The notes: a model not told the origin generated them from the letters alone. A stretch of DNA of 64,000 nt from Flavobacterium sp. HSC-32F16 (GCF_024171645.1 NZ_JALKAC010000001.1:1302001-1366000), one strand, 5' to 3'. Shown: positions 1 through 9,544, counted from the first letter of the stretch. A program made the numbers and translations.

Positions 1-132
1 TAAATACTACTAATTGGCGAAATCCTTTCACTACCGATATTTAATTCCTGACAGAATAATCTCTTAAAGATTTAATCGATAACAAAATAACTGATGTAAA
101 GCAATTGCACCGTAGGGATTATACAGCTAAGT

Positions 133-810
133 TTATTTATAATGACAAAAAATCCCTTTATCATAAACAGTCCACAAACTTGCTTTTTGATTGGCCGCTT
201 TTAAAGCATTATTTGCCCATGTATTACAGGTATAAAAAAGGCTGTAACTTCCTTTAGCTTCATAAAAAGCATCTTTTTTTCCGTAACTGTGCCCTTCAAT
301 CCATTGTGGATGAATTGGATCACTAAAACTATTCGAAATATAATTTACTAGATTTTGATAATTTTCTTCTGAAATTAAAATACGTTTGCAGTCGTCGCCT
401 TCTTTTAATTGTTTGAAAAAGGTTGTATGCATGGCCGATGAACTAACTCCAAAAGCAGCTTTTAAAGCTGTACTCGCTTTTAGATCTGACCATTCGGGCG
501 TATCCAAATAAAAGCCTTTATCCCCCCAGCCGAAACCGATATAATTCATTAATGAATCTTTTGATTGGGTTTGATTAAACTGAATCTGGTTCCTCCAGTC
601 TTTGATTTCATTTTTTACGGGAACGACAATATCCGTATGAACGCCATTTGAAAGAATATAAATTGGAACTGTTCTTTGTTGTTTTATTAAATCGGCATTT
701 GAATTAACGGTAATTTTAGAAATCAGATAAACTGATACGACATACAAAACAAGAAAACTAAAGATTCCGAAAATTGTCCAGCCCAGAAATTTGAAAGATT
801 TTTTCAACAT
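133..810 (-). CDS. DUF2459 / TIGR02117 family protein
   Basis: This 225-residue protein has one N-terminal membrane helix (about residues 8-31) followed by a soluble domain. The motif ILSNGVHTDIVVP near residues 52-64, the block YIGFGWGDKGFYLDTPEW and the late YTCNTWANNALKAA are hallmarks I associate with the DUF2459/TIGR02117 family. Members are small, membrane-anchored and have a conserved His and Cys, so a papain/NlpC-like hydrolase fold has been suggested, but no reaction is established to my knowledge. The gene has an ATG start and stands alone. Family assignment is fairly sure and function is unknown. Confidence 0.8.
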   Translation of the reverse strand: MLKKSFKFLGWTIFGIFSFLVLYVVSVYLISKITVNSNADLIKQQRTVPIYILSNGVHTDIVVPVKNEIKDWRNQIQFNQTQSKDSLMNYIGFGWGDKGFYLDTPEWSDLKASTALKAAFGVSSSAMHTTFFKQLKEGDDCKRILISEENYQNLVNYISNSFSDPIHPQWIEGHSYGKKDAFYEAKGSYSLFYTCNTWANNALKAANQKASLWTVYDKGIFCHYK

Positions 811-1104
811 TTTAATTGATTGATTTTAGATTAGTAATTGGTTAATTTTTCTGTAACCAATTTTTGAGCCAAAAATTTCAAACTGTTAAATTGTTTGCGA
901 AATGGCACGCGTATTTTACGGATTCGCTTTCGCGAAAGCGCGGATTTACACGGATTTTTTATTCGTGTTTTTTGTCATCCTGAGCGATCCCGAGGCTTCG
1001 GGAGAAGGGCACGCAAGTAAATCTACAATCTAAATCGCCAATCTTTGCGGGGCTTCGACTTCGCTCAGCCTGACAATCGAAAAACTCAACTTTCAGACAT
1101 AAAA
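811..1104. repeat. intergenic repeat mosaic with inverted repeat
   Basis: This stretch has no gene. It holds a short palindrome at 928-944 (TCGCTTTCGCGAAAGCG), a run with CGGATTTACACGGATTT-like repeats, and a longer imperfect inverted repeat with arms at 973-986 (TGTCATCCTGAGCG) and 1061-1075 (CGCTCAGCCTGACA). The arms resemble mobile REP/MITE-like intergenic repeats seen again at 21182-21272, with no transposase nearby. Confidence 0.55.
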
Positions 1105-1132
1105 AAAACTGCTGAATCTCTTCAGCAGTTTT
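1101..1132 (-). terminator. rho-independent terminator of ychF
   Basis: A perfect 12-bp stem (AAAACTGCTGAA at 1105-1116, partner at 1121-1132) with loop TCTC is followed by a run of U when read on the minus strand. It lies 45 bases past the ychF stop codon. Confidence 0.85.
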
Positions 1133-1176
1133 AGTCTTTATTCTTTGTTCTTTATTCTATCTTCTCTAAAAAAGGA

Positions 1177-2271
1177 TTAAACGTTGAAACGGAAGTGCAT
1201 TACATCTCCATCTTTTACAACATATTCTTTTCCTTCCACTTTAAATTTTCCAGCTTCTTTTGCTTTTGCTTCAGAACCGTATTGAACGTAATCTTCGTAT
1301 GAAATAACTTCAGCACGAATGAAACCTTTTTCAAAATCAGTGTGGATAACTCCAGCTGCTTGCGGTGCTGTAGCTCCAATGTTGATTGTCCAGGCACGAA
1401 CTTCTTTTACACCTGCTGTAAAATACGTTTGTTGTTTTAATAATTTATAAGCCGCACGAATTAAAACTGATGCTCCCGGCTCAGTTAATCCCATATCTTC
1501 TAGGAAAACCTGACGCTCTTCATAGCTTTCTAATTCTGTAATATCAGCCTCTGCTCCTACTGAAAGAATAATAACTTCAGCTTCTTCATCTTTCACTAAT
1601 TCACGAACCTGATCTACATATTTGTTACCGTTTACTGCTGAATTCTCATCAACATTACAAACATATAAAACTGGTTTTGCTGTAATTAATTGAAAAGATT
1701 CCATTAGAACTTCTTCATCATTACCTTGAGGTATAATAGTACGAGCTGATTTGGCTTGCAATAATGACTCTCTAATTCTATCTAAAAGTGCTTTTTCAGT
1801 CTGCGCTTCTTTATTTCCGGTTTTAGCAGCACGATTTACTTTTTCTAAACGTTTTTCAACAGTTTCTAAGTCTTTTAATTGTAACTCGATATCAATCGTT
1901 TCTTTGTCACGAATTGGGTTAACGTTTCCGTCAACGTGAACAATATTGTCATTATCAAAACAACGTAAAACGTGAATAATAGCATTACACTCTCTAATAT
2001 TTCCTAAAAACTGGTTTCCAAGACCTTCCCCTTTACTTGCTCCTTTTACCAAACCTGCGATATCTACGATATCTACGGTTGCCATTTGTACGCGTTCTGG
2101 TTTTACCAATTCTTCTAACTTGTTGATTCTTGGATCCGGAACGTTTACAACACCAATATTAGGTTCGATAGTACAAAACGGAAAGTTAGCACTTTGCGCT
2201 TTTGCATTAGATAAACAATTAAATAATGTTGATTTTCCAACATTTGGTAATCCTACAATTCCTGCTTTCAT
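1177..2271 (-). CDS. ychF: redox-regulated ATPase YchF (Obg family)
   Basis: The 364-residue length is normal for YchF/OLA1. The P-loop GLPNVGKST is at residues 7-15, and DIAGLVKGASKGEGLG follows as the switch II region. The G4 position reads NVDE instead of NKxD, which is the feature that gives this family ATP preference. The C-terminal part is the TGS domain, ending in GDVMHFRFNV. Members bind ribosomes and hydrolyse ATP, and in E. coli YchF is linked to oxidative stress. It is monocistronic, with a terminator downstream and a putative -7 element 137 bases upstream, which gives a long leader. Confidence 0.97.
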   Translation of the reverse strand: MKAGIVGLPNVGKSTLFNCLSNAKAQSANFPFCTIEPNIGVVNVPDPRINKLEELVKPERVQMATVDIVDIAGLVKGASKGEGLGNQFLGNIRECNAIIHVLRCFDNDNIVHVDGNVNPIRDKETIDIELQLKDLETVEKRLEKVNRAAKTGNKEAQTEKALLDRIRESLLQAKSARTIIPQGNDEEVLMESFQLITAKPVLYVCNVDENSAVNGNKYVDQVRELVKDEEAEVIILSVGAEADITELESYEERQVFLEDMGLTEPGASVLIRAAYKLLKQQTYFTAGVKEVRAWTINIGATAPQAAGVIHTDFEKGFIRAEVISYEDYVQYGSEAKAKEAGKFKVEGKEYVVKDGDVMHFRFNV

Positions 2272-2407
2272 CTGTTGTTTCTGTTTATTTTATTCGACAC
2301 TGATTATATCAGGTCTTGTCATTAACAATTGTATTGTAATGGTTTATGATTTACGTCTTTATTTTTTTGTTTCTGCCAAAATGATATTTTTTGGCTTTAA
2401 AATTTTG

Positions 2408-2415
2408 CAAATATA
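2408..2415 (-). promoter_or_regulatory. putative -7 element for ychF
   Basis: Read on the minus strand this is TATATTTG, an exact match to the Bacteroidota TAnnTTTG box. No clear TTTG was found at the usual distance upstream, so the promoter call is tentative. It would give a leader of about 130 nt. Confidence 0.4.
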
Positions 2416-2567
2416 AGATTTAATAGCTCGTAACCGAAGTAAAAATGTGCATTAATACAATTTTAAGGCTATTCTTAAAAATTTTTAAACTTTTTATTAA
2501 GTTTTTGTTAAAAAATAGTAATTTTATAAAAATTTACAACAAAAAACAAACCAAAAAACCAATAACC

Positions 2568-5231
2568 ATGAAAAAGATTGCATTATTTTTATTGATGCTG
2601 AATTCAGCATTTCTTTTTGCGCAGAAAGAAGCATCCGGTGTCGTCAAAGACAAGACAGGATCACCGCTTCCGGGAGTTAATATTGTCGAAAAGGGAACCT
2701 CAAACGGTGTTTCAACCGATTTTGAAGGAGGTTTTAAAATAAAAGTGAAAGATGGAGCCACATTAATTTTTAGTTATGTTGGTTTTGCCACAGTCGAAAA
2801 AACAGCTTCAGAAAAGATGAGTATTGTTTTAGACGAAAGCGGCGGACAAATCTTAAGCGACGTTGTTGTCATAGGATCCAGAAATACGAAAAGAACCGTT
2901 GTAAATTCTGCCGTTCCTATTGATGTAATTAATGTAAAAGAAGTTACAACACAAAGTGGAAAAATTGAAATTAATCAATTACTGCAATATGTAGCACCGT
3001 CTTTTAATGCAAACAAACAATCTGGTTCTGATGGCGCTGACCACGTTGATCCTGCATCATTAAGAGGTATGGGTCCTGACCAGACTTTAGTTTTAATTAA
3101 TGGAAAAAGAAGACACCAGTCGTCTTTAATTAACTTATTTGGAACTCGCGGACGCGGCAATACAGGTACGGATTTAAATGCAATTCCGGCAGCTTCAATC
3201 AAAAGAATTGAAATCCTGCGTGACGGTGCAGCGGCTCAATACGGTTCTGATGCGATTGCGGGAGTTATTAATATTGTAACCAACGACAATGTAAACGAAC
3301 TTACAGGTTCTATTACCTACGGAGTTTTTAATACCAATGCAAAAGGCGATTTCCTGCCGGGAACTCCAAATACAAAAGGATACAGATTAGATCAGAATGG
3401 AAACGGAAATTCATACGGAAAAGATCAGGATTTTGACGGAGGATCTGTTAGAATTGCTGCCAATTACGGTGTTGCATTAGGAACCAAAGGCGGTTATGCG
3501 AATTTTACGGGAGAGTTTTTAAACAAAAATAAAACATTAAGACCTGCTTATGATTTTAGAAAAGGTTTTGGTGATGCCGAAATGCAAGGCGTAAACTTGT
3601 TTGCTAATTTTGCTGTTCCTCTTGCTGATAAAACTGAGTTTTATGCTTTTGGAGGAAGCAATTTTAGAGATACTGATGCCTATGCTTTTACCAGAAATGA
3701 TGGAGAAAGAGTTGTAGAATCGGTTTATCCGGGAGGTTATACCCCAAGAATTACTTCAAAAATCAATGATAATTCGGTTGCTGCAGGAATTAGAACAGAA
3801 TCTGGCGGAGGATGGAAATTTGATCTAAGTAATACTTTTGGAATGAATAAATTTCAATATGATATTAAAGGAACCATAAATGCTTCGCTTGAAGAAAAAT
3901 CACCGCTTGAATTTGATGCAGGAGGGCACAGCTTACTTCAAAACACAACTAATTTTGATATTTCTAAAAACTACGACAGTGTTCTAAACGGTTTCAATAT
4001 AGCTTTTGGTACTGAATTTAGAGTTGAAAAATTTGAAATTTTTGCCGGAGAAGAAGGTTCTTACACTACGTATGACACAAACGGCGTGCCTATTACCGAT
4101 CCAACAACGCAAAGCGCACCAACGGTTCCAAATCCAGATTACGATCCTTCAGACCCCGACTCTTCCCCTACAATTCCAAGACCTGGAAGTTCTCAAGGTT
4201 TTCCGGGTTACAGTCCTGCAAATGAAGTTAATAAAAGCCGTACCAACTTTTCATTATATGCCGATGGTGAATTAGATGTTACCGAAGCTTTTATGGTGAG
4301 CGCAGCAGTTCGTTTTGAAAATTACAGTGATTTTGGAAGTACTGTAAACGGAAAATTAGCCTCTAGGTTAAAACTTGGCGATCACTTTAATTTAAGAGGC
4401 TCTGTAAGTACAGGATTCCGCGCGCCGTCTTTGGCACAAATTTATTATAATTTACGTTTCACCAACTTTAACTCCAGCGGTGCAACCGAAGTTTTATTAG
4501 CCCCAAATGACAGCGAGGTTACAAGAGCTTTTGGAATTGATAAATTAAATGAAGAAAAAGCAGTAAATGCTTCTTTGGGTTTCACGGCTTCATTTGGAGA
4601 TTTCACTGCAACTGTTGACGGGTATTATATTCAGGTAAAGGATCGTATCGTTCTTACCGGATATTTTGATGCAGAACCTTTAAACTTAGGAGTTTCAGAA
4701 GCGCAGTTTTTTGCTAATGGAGTCGATACCAGCACTCATGGTTTAGACTTGGTTTTATCGTGGAAGAAAACATTTGATTTTGGACAATTGAATGCCACTT
4801 TAGTAGGAAACATCAATGATATGAAAATTGACAAAGTAAAAAATGGTGCTTTAGATGAAGCTACTTTTTTTGGAAAACGTGAAAAAGCCTTTTTATTGGC
4901 TTCGGCACCAGACAGTAAATTTGGATTAAACTTAAATTATTCTAAAAATAAATTTGATGCCGGATTAGCCTTTACACGTTTCAGTAAAGTAGTTCTGGTT
5001 GATTATGCTGATGAAGACGACGTTTACAACCCAAGATTAGTAACCGATTTAACATTGGGATATCAATTAAGCAAAAGCTTAAAATTAAGCATTGGAAGCA
5101 ATAACCTATTTAATGTGTATCCAACCAAACAAGATGAACAAGGAAACACCGAAGCTGGTGGTTATTGGGATGCTGTACAAATGGGTTTCAGCGGTGCATA
5201 TTACTATGCCAGACTTGGATTTAATTTTTAA
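2568..5231 (+). CDS. TonB-dependent outer-membrane receptor
   Basis: I chose the ATG at 2568 because the protein then starts with MKKIALFLLMLNSAFLFAQ, a clean signal peptide; the open frame begins at 2445 but the extra 41 residues are Lys/Phe/Asn-rich and unlikely. The 887-residue product has a carboxypeptidase-like regulatory domain at about residues 22-105, then the plug with LRGMGPDQTLVLINGKRRH and AAAQYGSDAIAGVINIV, then the beta-barrel ending in YYYARLGFNF. It is the iron-complex type receptor rather than a SusC: it is shorter and has no SusD partner. A Pro/Asp/Ser-rich insertion near residues 508-555 probably forms an extracellular loop. The substrate cannot be told from the sequence. 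Confidence 0.92.
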   Translation: MKKIALFLLMLNSAFLFAQKEASGVVKDKTGSPLPGVNIVEKGTSNGVSTDFEGGFKIKVKDGATLIFSYVGFATVEKTASEKMSIVLDESGGQILSDVVVIGSRNTKRTVVNSAVPIDVINVKEVTTQSGKIEINQLLQYVAPSFNANKQSGSDGADHVDPASLRGMGPDQTLVLINGKRRHQSSLINLFGTRGRGNTGTDLNAIPAASIKRIEILRDGAAAQYGSDAIAGVINIVTNDNVNELTGSITYGVFNTNAKGDFLPGTPNTKGYRLDQNGNGNSYGKDQDFDGGSVRIAANYGVALGTKGGYANFTGEFLNKNKTLRPAYDFRKGFGDAEMQGVNLFANFAVPLADKTEFYAFGGSNFRDTDAYAFTRNDGERVVESVYPGGYTPRITSKINDNSVAAGIRTESGGGWKFDLSNTFGMNKFQYDIKGTINASLEEKSPLEFDAGGHSLLQNTTNFDISKNYDSVLNGFNIAFGTEFRVEKFEIFAGEEGSYTTYDTNGVPITDPTTQSAPTVPNPDYDPSDPDSSPTIPRPGSSQGFPGYSPANEVNKSRTNFSLYADGELDVTEAFMVSAAVRFENYSDFGSTVNGKLASRLKLGDHFNLRGSVSTGFRAPSLAQIYYNLRFTNFNSSGATEVLLAPNDSEVTRAFGIDKLNEEKAVNASLGFTASFGDFTATVDGYYIQVKDRIVLTGYFDAEPLNLGVSEAQFFANGVDTSTHGLDLVLSWKKTFDFGQLNATLVGNINDMKIDKVKNGALDEATFFGKREKAFLLASAPDSKFGLNLNYSKNKFDAGLAFTRFSKVVLVDYADEDDVYNPRLVTDLTLGYQLSKSLKLSIGSNNLFNVYPTKQDEQGNTEAGGYWDAVQMGFSGAYYYARLGFNF

Positions 5232-5253
5232 TCACGAGATTTATATAAAAAAC

Positions 5254-5286
5254 AAAAAATCCTGAACAATAGTTCAGGATTTTTTT
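5254..5286 (+). terminator. rho-independent terminator of the TonB receptor
   Basis: The stem ATCCTGAAC/GTTCAGGAT with loop AATA is followed by seven T, 20 to 55 bases past the stop codon. The A-run before it makes it potentially bidirectional, which would also suit the convergent gene ending at 5336. Confidence 0.85.
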
Positions 5287-5335
5287 ATACTAAAAAGACA
5301 TTTTACATCTTATATTTCACAAAAAAAATTGACAA

Positions 5336-6490
5336 TTACATCTTAAATTCCAGCGAGCTTACAATCGCTTTTTCTTCATCTGTAGCAACAAAACCAGAAA
5401 TATCCCAGTAATTAGTCAAAATCTTATTCTTTTTATTAAAAAGCGATTTCTCTTTAAAAACATCACTTTCACTATAAGTAAAATTTTGTCGGTTAAAATT
5501 GGTTGTCGTAAAACTATTACGAACCTGAATTTTTTTAACCTCTTCTTTTAAAATCAAATTATAAGCGATTTCTTCATTTGAATTCAGCAGATAATAATCC
5601 TCTCCGTCTAACCTATAATCTACTTTTATAAAAGATCTTGTAATATTCTTTGAGTTTTCAGTTGTTTTTTCCACAACTTTATCAAGATTCTGTGGTGTTA
5701 TATCAATTGTAAATTCAACAATAAGTTTCTTTTCGGGATCGTAAATAATTTCAAAATTATCAATAGCCTCTTTTGCTTTGTCAAAAGGCGTAATTGTCAT
5801 TACATAATAATCTTTGTTTTTAGCGTGGCCTCTTATAATAAAGTCATATTCTTTTTTTGCTTTTGGATCTAAAAGCGGATCAAAGTATTTAAAATCAGAA
5901 TAATTCTTCATTATATTATTCAAATCATAACCTTTTAAATCTGTACTTACATCAGTCTCCAACAAACCATACGATCTGTTTTGCTCTACCAAAAGTGTTG
6001 TAGAAGGTTTTCCTGAAAACTGAAAATTAACCAGACCGTCATTATAATAAGAGTATTTATTATCAAGCATAAAAAATTCTCTTACATACACTTTCAACCT
6101 ATATGATGAAGCTAGTTTATCTGCCGAGTTTGAAACTATTTTTTGCAGTACTTTTTGCGGAGATTGCTTAGACAATACGATTTCGTCCAGTTTGTTGTTT
6201 TTATTATTCAGATAAACAACAAAACCATTTTCTTTTAAAGAAGCCCATCGAATCGTTAAATCTTCGTAATTAGTTTCAGAAATCTGAACATTTGAAGCGC
6301 CGTTTAATATAAAAGTAACTTTACCATCTTTGTTACTCGATAAAATCTGTTTTGTTTTTAAAATTTCGACAGTCACATTTTCAATAGGTAATAAAGTTTC
6401 TATATCCTTTACAATTATAGAATATTCCTCATTTTGCGAAAAAACGCTAACACTAGACAAAACAAAAAATAAAAGTATGCTTTTCCTCAT
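5336..6490 (-). CDS. carboxypeptidase-like regulatory domain protein, exported
   Basis: The 384-residue protein begins with the signal peptide MRKSILLFFVLSSVSVFSQ. A beta-sandwich of the carboxypeptidase regulatory type follows at about residues 22-105 (ETLLPIENVTVEILKTKQ, then SSNKDGKVTF). The remaining 270 residues resemble large uncharacterised Bacteroidota periplasmic proteins with a similar N-terminus. There is no TonB plug or barrel. It is convergent with the receptor at 2568-5231, and a functional link between them is possible but not shown. Function is unknown. Confidence 0.7.
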   Translation of the reverse strand: MRKSILLFFVLSSVSVFSQNEEYSIIVKDIETLLPIENVTVEILKTKQILSSNKDGKVTFILNGASNVQISETNYEDLTIRWASLKENGFVVYLNNKNNKLDEIVLSKQSPQKVLQKIVSNSADKLASSYRLKVYVREFFMLDNKYSYYNDGLVNFQFSGKPSTTLLVEQNRSYGLLETDVSTDLKGYDLNNIMKNYSDFKYFDPLLDPKAKKEYDFIIRGHAKNKDYYVMTITPFDKAKEAIDNFEIIYDPEKKLIVEFTIDITPQNLDKVVEKTTENSKNITRSFIKVDYRLDGEDYYLLNSNEEIAYNLILKEEVKKIQVRNSFTTTNFNRQNFTYSESDVFKEKSLFNKKNKILTNYWDISGFVATDEEKAIVSSLEFKM

Positions 6491-6604
6491 AAGCTTGTTA
6501 AATTTTCAACTAAAGTATTATTTTTTTAACAATAAAGCAACCCCTAAAAAAATAAAACATTCGTTGTCAATAAATTAACTTTAACAAATACCTGATATCA
6601 GGGT

Positions 6605-6635
6605 AAAAAAAATCCCGAGTAAAAACTCGGGATTT
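6605..6635 (-). terminator. rho-independent terminator of the ferredoxin gene
   Basis: The stem AAATCCCGAGT (6610-6620) pairs with ACTCGGGATTT (6625-6635) around an A4 loop. Read leftwards it continues into an uninterrupted T-run, 22 bases past the ferredoxin stop codon. Confidence 0.85.
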
Positions 6636-6657
6636 CTATATTTTTAATCAAAAAGTT

Positions 6658-7011
6658 TTATTCGTCACCATGCAGAAACGCTTGTCTGTTTAACAAAGTT
6701 TCGTCATCTTCTACGTGATTATCATCCGGCACACAACAATCAACAGGACAAACAGCAGCACATTGAGGTTCATCATGAAAACCTTTACACTCTGTACATT
6801 TTCCAGGAACAATATAATAAATTTCATCAGAAATTGGAGTCTGCGCATCATCAGCGTCAACTTCAGTTCCGTCAGGTAAAATTACAGTTCCCTTAAGGCT
6901 TGTTCCGTCTTTATATCTCCAATCATCTGCTCCTTCGTATATTGCTGTATTTGGGCATTCTGGTTCACAAGCCCCACAGTTTATGCATTCGTCAGTTATA
7001 ATTATTGCCAT
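6658..7011 (-). CDS. 4Fe-4S dicluster ferredoxin
   Basis: This 117-residue acidic protein has two cluster-binding sets: C9, C12, C15 and C19 ([11 protein letters not shown]), and C72, C75, C84 and C88 ([17 protein letters not shown]), with a further CC pair at 92-93. The long spacer between the two sets and the insertion [10 protein letters not shown] are typical of the bacterial 2[4Fe-4S] ferredoxin related to Allochromatium-type ferredoxins. It acts as a soluble low-potential electron carrier. The next gene is divergent, an acyl-CoA reductase, but no functional link can be claimed. Confidence 0.92.
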   Translation of the reverse strand: MAIIITDECINCGACEPECPNTAIYEGADDWRYKDGTSLKGTVILPDGTEVDADDAQTPISDEIYYIVPGKCTECKGFHDEPQCAAVCPVDCCVPDDNHVEDDETLLNRQAFLHGDE

Positions 7012-7023
7012 CTTTTATTAATC

Positions 7024-7107
7024 TTAAAGTTAAAAGTCTAAAAGTTCTAAAGTCAAAATAAAGACAAGTCTAGCTTTTGGCCTGATGACTTTTGACTTTC
7101 GACTTAA
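7024..7107. repeat. inverted AAGTC-type repeat between divergent genes
   Basis: The left part (AAAGTTAAAAGTCTAAAAGT and on) is mirrored by the right part at 7087-7107 (GACTTTTGACTTTCGACTT). The right arm overlaps the -33 element of the rightward promoter. Confidence 0.55.
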
Positions 7108-7122
7108 TTATGCTTATTTTTG
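7091..7122 (+). promoter_or_regulatory. Bacteroidota promoter for luxC-like gene
   Basis: TTTG at 7091-7094 and TATTTTTG at 7115-7122 are separated by 20 bases. This matches the Bacteroidota consensus (TTTG at -33, TAnnTTTG at -7). The start codon at 7161 follows about 33 bases after the expected transcription start. Confidence 0.7.
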
Positions 7123-7160
7123 TGCAAAATTACAATCAAAACAATTCATAAACAAACATT

Positions 7161-8234
7161 ATGACATTAGAAACAAAAAAAAGTGTTTTTGTTGAATTAG
7201 GAAAATTTTTAAGCCAGTTTTCTGAAAAGCAATCCGAGAAAAAATCTGGTGTCTTATATAATGATATCTTTTTTGATGATTTCGAAAAACTTATTCATCT
7301 ATCGCAGTCACACAACGGATGGTACACGCCTGAACAAGTATATTTTGCAATAAAATCCTGGGCTGAGGCTCTAACAGACGAAAACATTGAAAAATGGCTT
7401 TCAAAATATACTGCAGACTTTGCTCAAAACGACCGAAAAGAAAAAACCGTTGCGTTAATTCTGGCAGGAAATATTCCGCTTGTAGGTTTTCATGATTTTC
7501 TTTCGGTTTTAATTACCGGAAACAAGGCAGTAATAAAAACTTCATCAAACGATCAGCATTTACTACCCTTTTTAGCCAAATATTTAATTGCAGTTGATGA
7601 AAGTTTAAAAGATAAGATCACTTTCGTAGATGGAAAACTCGAAAACTTTGATACCGTAATTGCCACAGGAAGTAACAATACAGCTCGATACTTCGAATAT
7701 TATTTTAAAGATAAACCTTCGATTATTCGTAAAAACAGAAATTCGACAGCCGTTTTAAACGGAAAAGAATCTCACGAACAATTAGAGGCTTTGGGCGAGG
7801 ATATTTTTAGATATTTTGGTTTAGGATGCCGAAATGTTTCTAAACTTTTTGTCCCGAAAGGATATTCTTTCGATGCCTTTTTTCAGGCGATTTTTAAATA
7901 TCAGGACGTTATTCATTATGAAAAATACGCTAATAATTACGATTATAATAAAGCGGTTTTTTTAATGAGTAATTTCAAACTTACTGACAATGGTTTTATA
8001 ACTTTAAAAGAAGACTCAAGCTACGCCTCGCCTATCTCGAGCGTTTTCTTTGAATACTACGAAAACCTTGAAGATTTAAAATCACGCCTTAAAACCGATG
8101 AAGAGCAAATTCAATGCATTGTCAGCAATAATTTGATTGAAAATAGTGTTTCATTTGGACAGACCCAAAATCCTCAATTGTGGGATTATGCAGATAACGT
8201 TGATACTATAACGTTTTTGTTAACAACAAAGTAA
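7161..8234 (+). CDS. acyl-CoA reductase (LuxC family)
   Basis: The 357-residue protein aligns in motif order with the LuxC/aldehyde dehydrogenase-like reductase family. VALILAGNIPLVGFHDFLSVL is near residues 97-117, the cofactor region VIATGSNNTARYFEYYF near 166-182, and GLGCRNVSK places the likely catalytic cysteine at C223. Such enzymes reduce acyl-CoA or acyl-enzyme thioesters to aldehydes with NADPH. No luxA/B/D/E genes are near, so bioluminescence is not implied. It lies 105 bases upstream of serC in the same direction; I recall the same order in other flavobacteria. The substrate is unknown. Confidence 0.85.
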   Translation: MTLETKKSVFVELGKFLSQFSEKQSEKKSGVLYNDIFFDDFEKLIHLSQSHNGWYTPEQVYFAIKSWAEALTDENIEKWLSKYTADFAQNDRKEKTVALILAGNIPLVGFHDFLSVLITGNKAVIKTSSNDQHLLPFLAKYLIAVDESLKDKITFVDGKLENFDTVIATGSNNTARYFEYYFKDKPSIIRKNRNSTAVLNGKESHEQLEALGEDIFRYFGLGCRNVSKLFVPKGYSFDAFFQAIFKYQDVIHYEKYANNYDYNKAVFLMSNFKLTDNGFITLKEDSSYASPISSVFFEYYENLEDLKSRLKTDEEQIQCIVSNNLIENSVSFGQTQNPQLWDYADNVDTITFLLTTK

Positions 8235-8339
8235 AAAAATGTTTAATTATTTCGAATTATTTATCGCTTTTTCAGCTCCTATTACCGAAATTTGCATCTT
8301 TAATTTTTTCGACAAATTTTTCGACTATTAACAACAACC

Positions 8340-9410
8340 ATGAAAAAACACAACTACAGCGCAGGACCAAGTATTTTACCTCAGGAAGTTTTTGAAAAAG
8401 CATCAAAAGCAGTTTTAAATTTTAATGATTCAGGATTATCTATTCTTGAAATTTCGCACCGAAGCAAAGATTTTGTGGCTGTTATGGATGAAGCTCGTTC
8501 GCTGGCTTTAGAATTATTAGGACTTGAAGGAAAAGGATATCAGGCTTTGTTTTTACAAGGTGGTGCAAGCACGGCATTCTTGATGGCTCCTTACAACTTA
8601 TTGAAAGAAAACGGAAAAGCGGCTTATTTAGATTCTGGAACGTGGGCAGCTGCAGCTATTAAAGAAGCTAAACTTTTTGGAGAAACTATTGTTGTAGCTT
8701 CTTCAAAAGATGATAATTATACACATATTCCAAAAGGTTACGAAATTCCAGCAGATGCTGATTATTTTCACTGTACAAGTAACAATACCATTTTTGGAAC
8801 TCAAATGCATGAATTCCCGTCGACTAACATTCCAGTAGTGTGCGACATGAGTTCTGATATTTTCTCTCGTGAATTAGATTTCTCTAAATTTGACTTAATC
8901 TATGCCGGTGCTCAAAAAAACATGGGACCTGCAGGAACAACTCTTGTTGTGGTTAAAGAAGAAATTTTAGGGAAAAACGGAAGAGCAATTCCTAGTATGT
9001 TAGATTATGCTAAACATATCAAAGCAGAAAGTATGTACAATACACCTTCTGTATTTGCAGTTTATGTTTCATTACTAACATTACAATGGATTAAAGCTAA
9101 AGGCGGAGTTGCTGCTGTTGAAAAATTAAACAATGCAAAAGCTGATTTACTTTATACAGAAATCGACAGAAACCCATTATTTAAAGGTGCAGCTGCTGTA
9201 GAAGATCGTTCTAAAATGAACGTTACTTTCTTATTAAACAACCCAGAGCATACAGAAACTTTTGACGCTTTATGGAAAGCAGCTGGAATTTCTGGATTAC
9301 CAGGACACCGTTCTGTTGGCGGTTACAGAGCTTCTATTTACAACGCTATGCCTATCGAAAGTGTTCAGGTTTTAGTTGATGTAATGAAAGCACTTGAAAG
9401 TAAAGTTTAG
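8340..9410 (+). CDS. serC: 3-phosphoserine aminotransferase
   Basis: This is a full-length (356 aa) class V aminotransferase. The N-terminus HNYSAGPSILP is diagnostic of SerC. The PLP lysine is K193 in IYAGAQKNMGPAGTT, and the C-terminus carries GHRSVGGYRASIYNAM. It converts 3-phosphohydroxypyruvate and glutamate to phosphoserine in the cytoplasm, the second step of serine synthesis, and can also act in pyridoxal phosphate synthesis. It is followed by serA, which supplies its substrate. Confidence 0.97.
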   Translation: MKKHNYSAGPSILPQEVFEKASKAVLNFNDSGLSILEISHRSKDFVAVMDEARSLALELLGLEGKGYQALFLQGGASTAFLMAPYNLLKENGKAAYLDSGTWAAAAIKEAKLFGETIVVASSKDDNYTHIPKGYEIPADADYFHCTSNNTIFGTQMHEFPSTNIPVVCDMSSDIFSRELDFSKFDLIYAGAQKNMGPAGTTLVVVKEEILGKNGRAIPSMLDYAKHIKAESMYNTPSVFAVYVSLLTLQWIKAKGGVAAVEKLNNAKADLLYTEIDRNPLFKGAAAVEDRSKMNVTFLLNNPEHTETFDALWKAAGISGLPGHRSVGGYRASIYNAMPIESVQVLVDVMKALESKV

Positions 9411-9471
9411 TTTTCAGTCTCAGTTTTCAGTTAACAAATACCCAAAAAGAAAAACTATAATAGTTGGTTCA

Positions 9472-9523
9472 TCGATTAAACAATTAAACGTATAAACGAT
9501 TAAATAGTTAAACCGATTTACCA
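9472..9523 (+). repeat. degenerate CGATTAAA tandem repeat
   Basis: Between serC and serA, units such as CGATTAAAC, AATTAAACG, ATAAACG and CGATTAAATAG recur at about 8-12 base spacing. It is a low-complexity intergenic repeat with no gene. Confidence 0.45.
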
Positions 9524-9544
9524 AATAAACAAAATATCACAAAA

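Noticed and set aside
2445..2567. Upstream 41-codon extension of the TonB receptor
   Set aside because: It is Lys/Phe/Asn-rich with no signal-peptide logic, while Met at 2568 begins a clean signal peptide.
7161..8234. Bioluminescence operon from the LuxC-type gene
   Set aside because: No luxA, luxB, luxD or luxE is present, and the neighbours are serine genes.
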